This document shows positions 1 to 11,821 of a stretch of DNA of 64,000 nt, piece by piece. A program made the translations under genes and the position numbers. How positions within the stretch are numbered: the stretch's first letter is position 1; every line of letters begins with the position of its first letter. The notes under the pieces were generated by a model that was not told the DNA's origin, made no database searches, and saw nothing but the letters and a program-made list of their open reading frames with translations. The DNA lies in the NCBI GenBank assembly GCA_038380795.1, contig CM076261.1, positions 97,052,418 to 97,116,417 of the forward strand, written 5' to 3'. This stretch comes from Pyrocephalus nanus. Its lineage: Eukaryota > Chordata > Aves > Passeriformes > Tyrannidae.

Positions 1-1084
1 GAATAACCTGGAAAATCCCAGAAAAACATGGAATAACCCCAGGGTGGGGGTGCAGAACGACACAAACCCCCCAAGAACAGGCAAAAGCTCCCCCAGAACA
101 ACGAGGGGAGGACGAGCCCCAGGAGAGGTTTGGGAGCATCCAGGGATCCAGAAGGGAATCCCGAACCCCAGATTCCCTGAGGGAAAGGGAGAAAGGGGGG
201 CAATGCCCTGGAAAACCCCCAGGAGGAGAGAGAGGGATGTGGGATCAGGAAGGGGCTGGGGAGGGGCACCCCCATTCCTGGGGGGCGGCTGAAGGGGCTG
301 CCCCCTCCTCTGGGCCCTCTCAGGACAAAATCCTGCCCAGCCCTCAGAATAATTTAATCCCTTTTTTTAATTTGGATCCTCTCCCCTTTTCCATGTTCCT
401 ATTTCCCAGAGGGGCTTCCAACAATCCCTCAGTTCGGGAATTGCAAAACCATCACCTCTTTTTTTTGTTGTTGTTGTTGATTAACTGGGAGATTCCTGGA
501 AGGAAGGGGAGCTCCAGTGGCCACAGCACATCCCAGAGCTGCTCCCTGCACTCCACCTAGTGGTTCCCAGCCTCCTGCTAATTAATGACTGCCCCTAACG
601 AGGAGGAACAGCCCAGGGAACGCCTGGATCCTTCCTGAGGGGGGGATGAATCCCGGGGATTCATCCCAGCAGCTTCCAGGGACGGGGCAGCCACGGCTCC
701 CCCGGGAATTCCAGCCCAGCCCCTCCCAGGGAAGGATTTCTTCACCCCTTCCCACTTCCCTGATTCGTCCAGGAAGGGATGGAGCTTTCCCAAGAAGGGA
801 AAGCTGCTGGATCCCAAGATCCAGAACCGAATTCCTCGGGAGAAGCGGCAGTGGGGAGCAAACTGAACTTCCCTGATGTACCAGTTAAACAGGGAAAAAG
901 AGCTCCAAAATCCCATTTACAGAGGGAAATCAGGAACCCACAGCCCCAAATCCTTCCCTGGCAGGGCGGGGAGGGGATGGGATGGAATTCCCAGGGAGTG
1001 GGACAGCACCCTGGGCACCCTCACCGGGCAGGGATTGGGGTTTAATGGGGATCAGAGCCCCCAGTTTGCCTCCCAATCCACCAG
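1..1084. other. HSF1 intron 4, mostly unique
   Basis: No exon is recognised. Positions about 685-735 resemble an inverted CR1 fragment (the GGGAATTCCAGCCCAGCCCC motif). The rest is GC-rich intron with short G and T runs. Confidence 0.6.
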
Positions 1085-1485
1085 CAAACCCTTGGGGGGG
1101 GGGATTATCCATCAGAAATCCATCTGGGAATGAGGAAGAAGGAGCAGGAGCACAGCACTGGGAGGGCAGAGTTATCCCAAAATCTTTAGGGGAGGGATTA
1201 TCCATCAAAAATCCATCTGGGAATGAGGAAGAAGGAGCAGGAGCACAGCAGAGTTATCCCAAACCCTTTGGGGGACAGGACTATCCATCAGAAATCCATC
1301 TGGGAATGAGGAAGAAGGAGCAGGAGCACAGCAGAGTTATCCCAAACCCTTTAGGGGGAGGGATTATCCATCAGAAATCCATCTGGGAGCGAGGAAGAAG
1401 GAGCAGGAGCACAGCAGAGTTATCCCAAACCCTTTAGGGGGAGGGATTATCCATCAGAAATCCATCTGGGAGCGAGGAAGAAGGA
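1085..1485. repeat. Minisatellite, about 82-93 bp unit, 5 copies
   Basis: Units share TTATCCATCAGAAATCCATC, a GAGGAAGAAGGAGCAGGAGC block and CAGAGTTATCCCAAA. The array lies in HSF1 intron 4 and runs directly into the next array. Confidence 0.85.
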
Positions 1486-2470
1486 GGAACCAAATTCCCA
1501 ACAGGGAAGAACCAAATTCCCAACAGGGAAGAACCAAATTCCCAACAGGGAAGAACCAAATTCCCAACAGGGAAGAACCAAATTCCCAACAGGGAAGAAC
1601 CAAATTCCTAAACAGGGAAGAACCAAATTCCCAAACAGGGAAGAACCAAATTCCCAAACAGGGAAGAACCAAATTCCCAACAGGGAAGAACCAAATTCCC
1701 AAACAGGGAAGAACCAAATTCCCAACAGGGAAGAACCAAATTCCTAAACAGGGAAGAACCAAATTCCCAAACAGGGAAGAACCAAATTCCCAAACAGGGA
1801 AGAACCAAATTCCTAAACAGGGAAGAACCAAATTCCCAACAGGGAAGAACCAAATTTCCAAATAGGGAAGAACCAAATTCCCAAACAGGAAAGAACCAAA
1901 TTCCCAAACAGGGAAGAACCAAATTCCCAAACAGGGAAGAACCAAATTCTTAACAGGGAAGAACCAAATTCCCAAACAGGGAAGAACCAAATTCCCAACA
2001 GGGAAGAACCAAATTCCTAAACAGGGAAGAACCAAATTCCCAAACAGGGAAGAACCAAATTCCCAACAGGGAAGAACCAAATTCCTAAACAGGGAAGAAC
2101 CAAATTCCCAACAGGGAAGAACCAAATTCCCAACAGGGAAGAACCAAATTCTTAACAGGGAAGAACCAAATTCCCAAACAGGGAAGAACCAAATTCCCAA
2201 ACAGGGAAGAACCAAATTCCCAAACAGGGAAGAACCAAATTCCCAAACAGGGAAGAACCAAATTCCCAAACAGGGAAGAACCAAATTCCCAACAGGGAAG
2301 AACCAAATTCCCAAACAGGGAAGAACCAAATTCCCAAACAGGGAAGAACCAAATTCCCAAACAGGGAAGAACCAAATTCCCAAACAGGGAAGAACCAAAT
2401 TCCTAAACAGGGAAGAACCAAATTCTTAACAGGGAAGAACCAAATTCCCAACAGGGAAGAACCAAATTCC
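1486..2470. repeat. Minisatellite, 22/23-bp unit, about 43 copies
   Basis: The unit is AACAGGGAAGAACCAAATTC with an optional extra A giving 22- or 23-bp versions. The length mix keeps all three minus-strand frames open in places (long FGSSL/LVLPC pseudo-proteins), but it is not coding. Confidence 0.92.
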
Positions 2471-3837
2471 AGCCTGGAGAAAGAGGCTCCTGGAGTTCCC
2501 CTCAGCCTTTCCTGGAGCAGGGTGTCCCCCAAACCATCTTTACACCCCATCTGGGGGGCCTGACCTGGGTTCTGCCTACCCAAAGCTTGCCCTCATCCAC
2601 CAAACATAAACCAAACACCCAAAAAAAACCCAAAAAACAAAAAAAAGGGTAAAACCCCAGCAATTCCAGGATGCAAATCCTCGGGAAAAAAGCCCCTCTG
2701 GAAGCCCCTGCCCCCATCCCACATACATACTGCTTCATGGCCACCAGCTTGGAGTCCATGCTCTCCTGCTTGCCCTTCATCACCTGGATGTCCGTCAGCA
2801 GCTTGGTGACGTTGTCCTGCCGCACCTTGATGTCCTCGTGCTTGATGCCAGACACCTGGGGGGCACAGGGGATGGCTTGGGGAGGGGTCCCTGAACCCCA
2901 AAATGGGCACTTGAGGTGTAAAATTGGGGTACAGAAGCAATCCTGGCCTCTTCTCCTGCCCGGGGCTCAGCGTGGGCTGTCACGGGGCCGCTCGTCTCCA
3001 GGGGGGTTGGAATGGGTAAATTCCCCTCCTGACAGGCAAATTTCCCTCATAAAAGGAAATTTCCCTCATAAAAGGAAAATACCCTCATAAATTAAAAAAA
3101 AGAAATGGCATTTTTTTGGATCAGGAGCTCAGGGAGGAAGGAGGGGTGGGGCCAGCCCAGAGCCGCGCCCGTCGGTGGCACCTCGGGAAAATCTGTCGTT
3201 CTCTAATCGACAAAAATTTGGGGGCTGCAAAAATCCCAAAATTGGGCAGAAGTGAGGAAAAAAAAGCCCTCCTCCTGGCAGGATTTGTGCCACCTGTGGG
3301 GGGGGGAACAGCAATTAGCAAAGTGGTTAACAGCTCTGAGGGGGAAAATAGGGAGCGGAGCAGCCCCGGGAGGAGCTCCTGATTTCACCCTCCTGGTAAA
3401 ACATTCCCAAGGAATGACATCCCAGCGCTCCAGAACGCCAGGAATCCACCAGCCAGGGGGTTAAAACACCCTCAGAGATCTCCAAGACCTCTTTACATCC
3501 CTCGGGGGGGGGAAGAAATGCCCAGAGGAGCCAAATCCCTGCAGGAGGGAAGGGGGAAAAATGGGATGTGGGATTATTTGAGAGCACCCCGGGAGTAGGA
3601 GGGGAAGGAGCTGCTCCATCTGGGATTAATTCTTGGAGAAGAAGGAGCAGAGGGTTGTTCTTCCAGCCCACACTTCAGGATTGGTTGATTATCTGGGCAA
3701 GTTCACTTGGATTGATCTGAAATCCGGGGGATGCTGGTGAAGGTGGGGGACGTGCGGGATAGGAGGGATAAAGAGCACCTGAATTTTGGGATCAATCCCG
3801 GGGTTTCATCAGGATTAAACGTGCAGCCTGAACTTAC
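2471..3837. other. HSF1 intron sequence around exon 4
   Basis: Apart from exon 4 this is unique intron. It contains an A-rich CCCAAAAAAA tract at 2610-2650 and short TTTCCCTCATAAAAGGAAA repeats at 3040-3085. No other exon or RNA gene is seen. Confidence 0.6.
2731..2855 (-). CDS. HSF1: HSF1 coding exon 4 (linker and start of HR-A)
   Basis: The exon has 125 nt with an acceptor ending CCCCCCAG and donor GTATGT. It encodes residues 133-173 plus two bases (CA) of a split codon, expected to become His as in human MKH. The peptide includes [20 protein letters not shown] and [17 protein letters not shown]. This is the linker and the opening heptads of HR-A, the leucine-zipper-like coiled coil that drives trimerisation. 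Ile, Val and Leu fall at heptad spacing. The next exon, which should continue the coiled coil, is not found between 1 and 2730. Confidence 0.96.
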
Positions 3838-3974
3838 GCTGGTGACCTTCCTCTTGATGTTCTCCAGGAGGTGCTCCTGGCCCCGGATGAAGTAGGGGTG
3901 CTGGAATTCCGTGTCGTCCTTCTCCGGCTTCACCAGCCCCCCCTGCTCGATGTGCACGACCTTGCGGAAGCCGT
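3838..3974 (-). CDS. HSF1: HSF1 coding exon 3 (wing and end of DBD)
   Basis: The exon has 137 nt, an acceptor ending CCCAG and donor GTAAGT. It completes Tyr87 and encodes residues 88-132, from [20 protein letters not shown] to IKRKVTS. This is the last helix turn, the flexible wing and the C-terminal end of the DNA-binding domain. Lys91 matches human Lys80, whose acetylation weakens DNA binding. Lys129 and Ser132 match human Lys118 and Ser121. Residue 114 is Tyr where human HSF1 has Cys103, so the two-cysteine redox pair proposed for mammalian HSF1 (Cys36 and Cys103) has only its first member here. The reading ends in phase 0. Confidence 0.97.
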
Positions 3975-4189
3975 CTGGGAATGCAGGGAATGGGGAGGGA
4001 ATTCAGGGAGCATTCCCAGGGCTCTGGAAACGATCACCCCTCCCAGCCTGGAAATGGCTGCTTGGAAGGAGAAACCCGCCCAAAACTTCCAGGGAAAAAG
4101 GGGCTGATGGTGGTCCCTGCACGGCCTGAGCAGCCCCTGCAGCCACCCCATGGAATTTGGGAATGGGGTGGGTGGGAAGGGATCTTTGG

Positions 4190-4618
4190 GATCAGCCATT
4201 CCCACCCCTGCCACGGGCAGGGACAGCTCCCACCATCCCAGGGTGATCCAACCTGGCCTGGGACACTCCCAGGGATCCAGGGGCAGCCACAGCTTCCCTG
4301 GGAATTCCAGCCCAGCCCCTCCCCACCCTCCCAGCCAGGAATCCCTTCCCAATCTCCCCCCTAACCCTGGGAAGCCATTCCCTGTATCCCATCCCTCCAG
4401 CCCTCATCCCAAATCCCTCTCCAGCTCTCCTGGAGCCCCTGCAGGCCCTGGAAGGTTCTCCAAGGATCTCCCTGGATCCTTCCCTTCTCCAGGGGAACAT
4501 TCCCAGCTCTCCCAGCCCGGCTCCAGAGCTTCTCCAGCCCTGGGATCATCTCCCTGTCCCCTCTGGATTCCCCCCAGCAGCTCCAGGTCCCTCAGGAATG
4601 TTTGGAAACCCCCAGAGC
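4190..4618 (-). mobile_element. CR1 LINE 3' fragment, inverted
   Basis: Read on the minus strand this has the CR1 3' order: a CCTGGAGAAG segment, GAGAGCTGGAGAGGGAT, then AAGCTGTGGCTGCCCCTGGA and CCAGGCCAGGTTGGATCACC. It is truncated at the 5' side and inserted in HSF1 intron 2, about 175 bp from exon 2. Confidence 0.8.
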
Positions 4619-4791
4619 CGCAGGGGGGTCTCACCTGAGGGTGCAGAGGAGCAGAATTTCCCTCTTTCCCCGCTTCCCACGCCGCGGGCTCAGCCCAGGA
4701 CGGAGCTTCTCTTCCAGCAGTTCCCAAATCCCAAACCTGATCCCCTCCCTGTCCCCCAGGCGTGTCCCTGTCCCCTGCCCGTGCCACTCAC

Positions 4792-4900
4792 ACATGTTGA
4801 GCTGCCTGACGAAGCTGGCCATGTTGTTGTGTTTGAAGTACTTGGGCAGCACCTCCTTGGCGAACTGGCCCTGGTCGAAGACGTGGAAGCTGCTCCCGCT
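4792..4900 (-). CDS. HSF1: HSF1 coding exon 2 (DNA-binding domain core)
   Basis: The exon has 109 nt, with acceptor CGGCAG just before position 4900 and donor GTGAGT after 4792. It encodes residues 51-86 and the first base of Tyr87. The peptide contains [20 protein letters not shown] and [12 protein letters not shown], the turn and recognition helix of the HSF winged helix-turn-helix. This helix contacts the nGAAn half-site and is nearly invariant in animals. I see no frameshift or stop. The upstream side is unusual: within about 15 bases of the exon the sequence becomes a tandem array that continues to about 8265, so the pyrimidine tract of the acceptor is itself the last unit of a minisatellite. 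Confidence 0.97.
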
Positions 4901-4907
4901 CTGCCGG

Positions 4908-7900
4908 GAACGACAGGGAGAGGGATGTGAGAACCCCCCGATCCACCGGGATAATCCAACGGGAATGACGGGGAGAGGGATGTGAGAACCCCCTGATCCA
5001 CTGGGATAATCCACCGGGATAATCCACCGGGATCATCCCCCAGGAACAATGGGGAGAGGGACGTGAGAACCCCCTGATCCACAGGGATCATCCACCGGGA
5101 TCATCCACTGGGATCATCCCCCAGGAACAACGGGGAGAGGGATGTGAGAACCCCCCAATCCACCGGGATAATCCACTGGGATCATCCCCCATGATCATCC
5201 ACCGGGAACAACGGGGAGAGGGATGTGAGAACCCCCCCGATCCACCGGGATAATCCAACGGGATCATCCCCCAGGAACAACGGGGAGAGGGATGTGAGAA
5301 CCCCCTGATCCACCAGGATCATCCAACGGGAACGACGGGGAGAGGGACGTGAGAACCCCCCTGATCCACCAGGATAATCCCCCCAGGATCATCCCCCAGG
5401 ATCATCCCCCAGGATCATCCCCCGGGATCATCCACTGGGATCATCCCCCAGGATCATCCACCGGGATCATCCCCCAGGATCATCCACTGGGATCATCCCC
5501 CCAGGAACAACGGGGAGAGGGATGTGAGAACCCCCCTGATCCACAGGGATAATCCACCAGGATCATCCACCGGGATAATCCACCGGGATCATCCCCCCAG
5601 GAACAATGGGGAGAGGGATGTGAGAACCCCCCTGATCCACAGGGATAATCCCCCAGGAACAACAGGGAGAGGGATGTAAGAACCCCCCTGATCCACCAGG
5701 ATAATCCAATGGGAACGACGGGGAGAGGGATGTGAGAACCCCCTGATCCACCGGGATCATCCCCCGGGATCATCCACCGGGATCATCCACCGGGAACAAT
5801 GGGGAGAGGGATGTGAGAACCCCCCTGATCCACAGGGATAATCCACTGGGATCATCCCCCAGGAACAACGGGGAGAGGGATGTGAGAACCCCCCGAATCC
5901 CCCGGGATCATCCCCTGGGATCATCCCCCAGGATCATCCACTGGGAACAACGGGGAGAGGGATGTGAGAACCCCCCGATCCACCGGGATAATCCAATGGG
6001 ATCATCCACCAGGAACAACGGGGAGAGGGATGTGAGAACCCCCCAATCCACCGGGATAATCCACTGGGATCATCCCCCAGGATCATCCACCGGGAACAAC
6101 GGGGAGAGGGATGTGAGAACCCCCCCGATCCACCGGGATAATCCAATGGGATCATCCCCCAGGATCATCCACCGGGAACAACGGGGAGAGGGATGTGAGA
6201 ACCCCCCCGATCCACCGGGATAATCCAACGGGATCATCCCCCAGGAACAACGGGGAGAGGGATGTGAGAACCCCCTGATCCACCAGGATCATCCAACGGG
6301 AACGACGGGGAGAGGGACGTGAGAACCCCCCTGATCCACCAGGATAATCCCCCCAGGATCATCCCCCAGGATCATCCCCCAGGATCATCCCCCGGGATCA
6401 TCCACTGGGATCATCCCCCAGGATCATCCACCGGGATCATCCCCCAGGATCATCCACTGGGATCATCCCCCCAGGAACAACGGGGAGAGGGATGTGAGAA
6501 CCCCCCTGATCCACAGGGATAATCCACCAGGATCATCCACCGGGATAATCCACCGGGATCATCCCCCCAGGAACAATGGGGAGAGGGACGTGAGAACCCC
6601 CTGACCCACCGGGATCATCCACCAGGATCATCCACCGGGATAATCCCCCAGGAACAACGGGGAGAGGGATGTGAGAACCCCCTGATCCACCAGGATAATC
6701 CAACGGGAATAATGGGGAGAGGAATGTGAGAACCCCCTGATCCACTGGGGTCATCCAACGGGAACAACGGGGCGAGGGATGTGAGAACCCCCCCAATCCC
6801 CCGGGATCATCCACTGGGATCATCCCCCAGGATCATCCCCCGGGATCATCCCCCGGGATCATCCCCCGGGATCATCCCCCGGGATCATCCCCCAGGATCA
6901 TCCCCCGGGATCATCCCCCGGGATCATCCCCCGGGATCATCCCCCAGGATCATCCCCCGGGATCATCCCCCGGGATCATCCCCCAGGATCATCCCCCGGG
7001 ATCATCCCCCGGGATCATCCCCCAGGATCATCCCCCGGGATCATCCCCCGGGATCATCCCCCGGGATCATCCCCCAGGATCATCCCCCGGGATCATCCCC
7101 CGGGATCATCCCCCGGGATCATCCCCCAGGATCATCCCCCGGGATCATCCCCCGGGATCATCCCCCAGGATCATCCCCCGGGATCATCCCCCAGGATCAT
7201 CCCCCGGGATCATCCCCCGGGATCATCCCCCGGGATCATCCCCCAGGATCATCCCCCGGGATCATCCCCCGGGATCATCCACTGGGATCATCCCCCGGGA
7301 TCATCCCCCGGGATCATCCCCCAGGATCATCCCCCGGGATCATCCCCCGGGATCATCCACTGGGATCATCCCCCCAGGAACAAAGGGGAGAGGGATGTGA
7401 GAACCCCCCTGATCCACAGGGATCATCCCCCAGGATCATCCACCGGGAACAATGGGAAGAGGGATGTGAGAACCCCCCCAATCCCCCGGGATCATCCCCT
7501 GGGATCATCCCCCAGGATCATCCACTGGGAACAACGGGGAGAGGGATGTAAGAATCCCCCCGATCCACCAGGATAATCCACCGGGATCATCCCCTGGGAT
7601 CATCCCCCGGGATAATCCCCCAGGATCATCCACTGGGATCATCCCCCAGGATCATCCCCCAGGAACGACGGGGAGAGGGATGTGAGAACCCCCCTGATCC
7701 ACTGGGATAATCCCCCAGGATCATCCCCCAGGAACAATGGAGAGAGGGATGTGAGAACCCCCTGATCCACCGGGATAATCCCCCAGGATCATCCCCCAGG
7801 AACAATGGAGAGAGGGATGTGAGAACCCCCTGATCCACAGGGATAATCCACCGGGATAATCCACCAGGAACAACGGGGAGAGGGATGTGAGAACCCCCTG

Positions 7901-8265
7901 ATCCACAGGGATAATCCACCGGGATAATCCACCAGGAACAACGGGGAGAGGGATGTGAGAACCCCCCTGATCCACCAGGATAATCCAATGGGATCATCCA
8001 CCAGGAATAACGGGGAGAGGGACGTGAGAACCCCCCGATCCACTAGGATCATCCACCAGGATCATCCCCCAGGATCATCCATCAGGATCATCCACCGGGA
8101 TAATCCCCCAGGAACAACCGGGAGAGGGATGTGAGAACCCCCCGATCCACCGAGATAATCCACTGGGATCATCCCCTGGGATCATCCCCCAGGAACAACC
8201 GGGAGAGGGACGCGAGCACCCCCTGATCCACCGGGATAATCCCCCAGGATCATCCCCCAGGAATG
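4908..8265. repeat. Compound minisatellite abutting the exon 2 acceptor
   Basis: About 35 major units (roughly 55-85 bp) each contain GGGGAGAGGGATGTGAGAAC followed by variable numbers of a 13-bp subunit (GGGATCATCCCCC). The block 6790-7375 is nearly pure 13-bp subunit. On the minus strand the unit supplies the pyrimidine tract of the HSF1 intron 1 acceptor. A stretch of about 415 bp (near 5194-5608) recurs essentially unchanged at 6164-6578. Confidence 0.93.
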
Positions 8266-8404
8266 CACAGGCCCCAAACCCCTCCCAGCCCCGCAGTTTT
8301 GGGGTTTTTTTGGGAGCTGTTCCCGTGGGAAGCGTGGACAGGGCCCGGCTCCTCCTCCCAGCCAAGCCAAGCCCTGGGCTAAGAGGGGCCAAATCCCAAA
8401 TCCC
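8266..8404. other. Short unique spacer between arrays
   Basis: GC-rich intron without recognised features; it separates the 13-bp and 47-bp arrays. Confidence 0.5.
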
Positions 8405-11400
8405 AGCTCCCTGCAGCCATCCCAAGGGAATTCCATGCAATCCCAAATCCCAGCTCCCTGCAGCCATCCCGGGGGAATTCCATGCAATCCCAAATCCCAG
8501 CTCCCTGCAGCCATCCCGGGGGAATTCCATGCAATCCCAAATCCCAGCTCCCTGCAGCCATCCCAAGGGAATTCCATGCAATCCCAAATCCCAGCTCCCT
8601 GCAGCCATCCCGGGGGAATTCCATGCAATCCCAAATCCCAGCTCCCTGCAGCCATCCCAAGGGAATTCCATGCAATCCCAAATCCCAGCTCCCTGCAGCC
8701 ATCCCGTGGGAATTCCATGCAATCCCAAATCCCAGCTCCCTGCAGCCATCCCGGGGGAATTCCATGCAATCCCAAATCCCAGCTCCCTGCAGCCATCCCG
8801 GGGGAATTCCATACAATCCCAAATCCCAGCTCCCTGCAGCCATCCCGGGGGAATTCCATGCAATCCCAAATCCCAGCTCCCTGCAGCCATCCCAAGGGAA
8901 TTCCATGCAATCCCAAATCCCAGCTCCCTGCAGCCATCCCAAGGGAATTCCATGCAATCCCAAATCCCAGCTCCCTGCAGCCATCCCAAGGGAATTCCAT
9001 GCAATCCCAAATCCCAGCTCCCTGCAGCCATCCCGGGGGAATTCCATACAATCCCAAATCCCAGCTCCCTGCAGCCATCCCGGGGGAATTCCATGCAATC
9101 CCAAATCCCAGCTCCCTGCAGCCATCCCGGGGGAATTCCATGCAATCCCAAATCCCAGCTCCCTGCAGCCATCCCGGGGGAATTCCATGCAATCCCAAAT
9201 CCCAGCTCCCTGCAGCCATCCCGGGGGAATTCCATGCAATCCCAAATCCCAGCTCCCTGCAGCCATCCCGGGGGAATTCCATGCAATCCCAAATCCCAGC
9301 TCCCTGCAGCCATCCCGGGGGAATTCCATGCAATCCCAAATCCCAGCTCCCTGCAGCCATCCCGGGGGAATTCCATGCAATCCCAAATCCCAGCTCCCTG
9401 CAGCCATCCCAAGGGAATTCCATGCAATCCCAAATCCCAGCTCCCTGCAGCCATCCCGGGGGAATTCCAGGCAATCCCAAATCCCAGCTCCCTGCAGCCA
9501 TCCCAAGGGAATTCCATGCAATCCCAAATCCCAGCTCCCTGCAGCCATCCCAAGGGAATTCCATGCAATCCCAAATCCCAGCTCCCTGCAGCCATCCCAA
9601 GGGAATTCCATGCAATCCCAAATCCCAGCTCCCTGCAGCCATCCCGGGGGAATTCCATGCAATCCCAAATCCCAGCTCCCTGCAGCCATCCCAAGGGAAT
9701 TCCATGCAATCCCAAATCCCAGCTCCCTGCAGCCATCCCGGGGGAATTCCATGCAATCCCAAATCCCAGCTCCCTGCAGCCATCCCAAGGGAATTCCATG
9801 CAATCCCAAATCCCAGCTCCCTGCAGCCATCCCGGGGGAATTCCATGCAATCCCAAATCCCAGCTCCCTGCAGCCATCCCAAGGGAATTCCATGCAATCC
9901 CAAATCCCAGCTCCCTGCAGCCATCCCGGGGGAATTCCATGCAATCCCAAATCCCAGCTCCCTGCAGCCATCCCGGGGGAATTCCATGCAATCCCAAATC
10001 CCAGCTCCCTGCAGCCATCCCAAGGGAATTCCATGCAATCCCAAATCCCAGCTCCCTGCAGCCATCCCAAGGGAATTCCATGCAATCCCAAATCCCAGCT
10101 CCCTGCAGCCATCCCAAGGGAATTCCATGCAATCCCAAATCCCAGCTCCCTGCAGCCATCCCAAGGGAATTCCATGCAATCCCAAATCCCAGCTCCCTGC
10201 AGCCATCCCGGGGGAATTCCATGCAATCCCAAATCCCAGCTCCCTGCAGCCATCCCAAGGGAATTCCATGCAATCCCAAATCCCAGCTCCCTGCAGCCAT
10301 CCCAAGGGAATTCCATGCAATCCCAAATCCCAGCTCCCTGCAGCCATCCCGGGGGAATTCCATGCAATCCCAAATCCCAGCTCCCTGCAGCCATCCCAAG
10401 GGAATTCCATGCAATCCCAAATCCCAGCTCCCTGCAGCCATCCCAAGGGAATTCCATGCAATCCCAAATCCCAGCTCCCTGCAGCCATCCCAAGGGAATT
10501 CCATGCAATCCCAAATCCCAGCTCCCTGCAGCCATCCCGGGGGAATTCCATGCAATCCCAAATCCCAGCTCCCTGCAGCCATCCCGGGGGAATTCCATGC
10601 AATCCCAAATCCCAGCTCCCTGCAGCCATCCCGGGGGAATTCCATGCAATCCCAAATCCCAGCTCCCTGCAGCCATCCCAAGGGAATTCCATGCAATCCC
10701 AAATCCCAGCTCCCTGCAGCCATCCCGGGGGAATTCCATGCAATCCCAAATCCCAGCTCCCTGCAGCCATCCCAAGGGAATTCCATGCAATCCCAAATCC
10801 CAGCTCCCTGCAGCCATCCCGGGGGAATTCCATGCAATCCCAAATCCCAGCTCCCTGCAGCCATCCCGGGGGAATTCCATGCAATCCCAAATCCCAGCTC
10901 CCTGCAGCCATCCCGGGGGAATTCCATGCAATCCCAAATCCCAGCTCCCTGCAGCCATCCCGGGGGAATTCCATGCAATCCCAAATCCCAGCTCCCTGCA
11001 GCCATCCCAAGGGAATTCCATGCAATCCCAAATCCCAGCTCCCTGCAGCCATCCCGGGGGAATTCCATGCAATCCCAAATCCCAGCTCCCTGCAGCCATC
11101 CCAAGGGAATTCCATGCAATCCCAAATCCCAGCTCCCTGCAGCCATCCCAAGGGAATTCCATGCAATCCCAAATCCCAGCTCCCTGCAGCCATCCCGGGG
11201 GAATTCCATGCAATCCCAAATCCCAGCTCCCTGCAGCCATCCCAAGGGAATTCCATGCAATCCTAAATCCCAGCTCCCTGCAGCCATCCCAAGGGAATTC
11301 CATGCAATCCCAAATCCCAGCTCCCTGCAGCCATCCCGGGGGAATTCCATGCAATCCCAAATCCCAGCTCCCTGCAGCCATCCCAAGGGAATTCCATGCA

Positions 11401-11821
11401 ATCCCAAATCCCAGCTCCCTGCAGCCATCCCGGGGGAATTCCATGCAATCCCAAATCCCAGCTCCCTGCAGCCATCCCAAGGGAATTCCATGCAATCCCA
11501 AATCCCAGCTCCCTGCAGCCATCCCGGGGGAATTCCATGCAATCCCAAATCCCAGCTCCCTGCAGCCATCCCGGGGGAATTCCATGCAATCCCAAATCCC
11601 AGCTCCCTGCAGCCATCCCAAGGGAATTCCATGCAATCCCAAATCCCAGCTCCCTGCAGCCATCCCGGGGGAATTCCATGCAATCCCAAATCCCAGCTCC
11701 CTGCAGCCATCCCAAGGGAATTCCATGCAATCCCAAATCCCAGCTCCCTGCAGCCATCCCAAGGGAATTCCATGCAATCCCAAATCCCAGCTCCCTGCAG
11801 CCATCCCGGGGGAATTCCATG
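8405..11821. repeat. 47-bp satellite-like array, 73 copies
   Basis: The unit contains AATCCCAAATCCCAGCTCCC, TGCAGCCATCCC, a variable dinucleotide, then GGGAATTCCATGC. I count 38 units with GG at the variable site, 34 with AA and one with GT; other changes are rare (GGAATTCCAG once, ATACAATCC twice, AATCCTAAA once). Because 47 is not a multiple of three and the unit lacks stops in any phase, all six frames stay open for about 2.8 kb or more. The resulting proteins of 940-1260 residues are artefacts. Confidence 0.96.
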
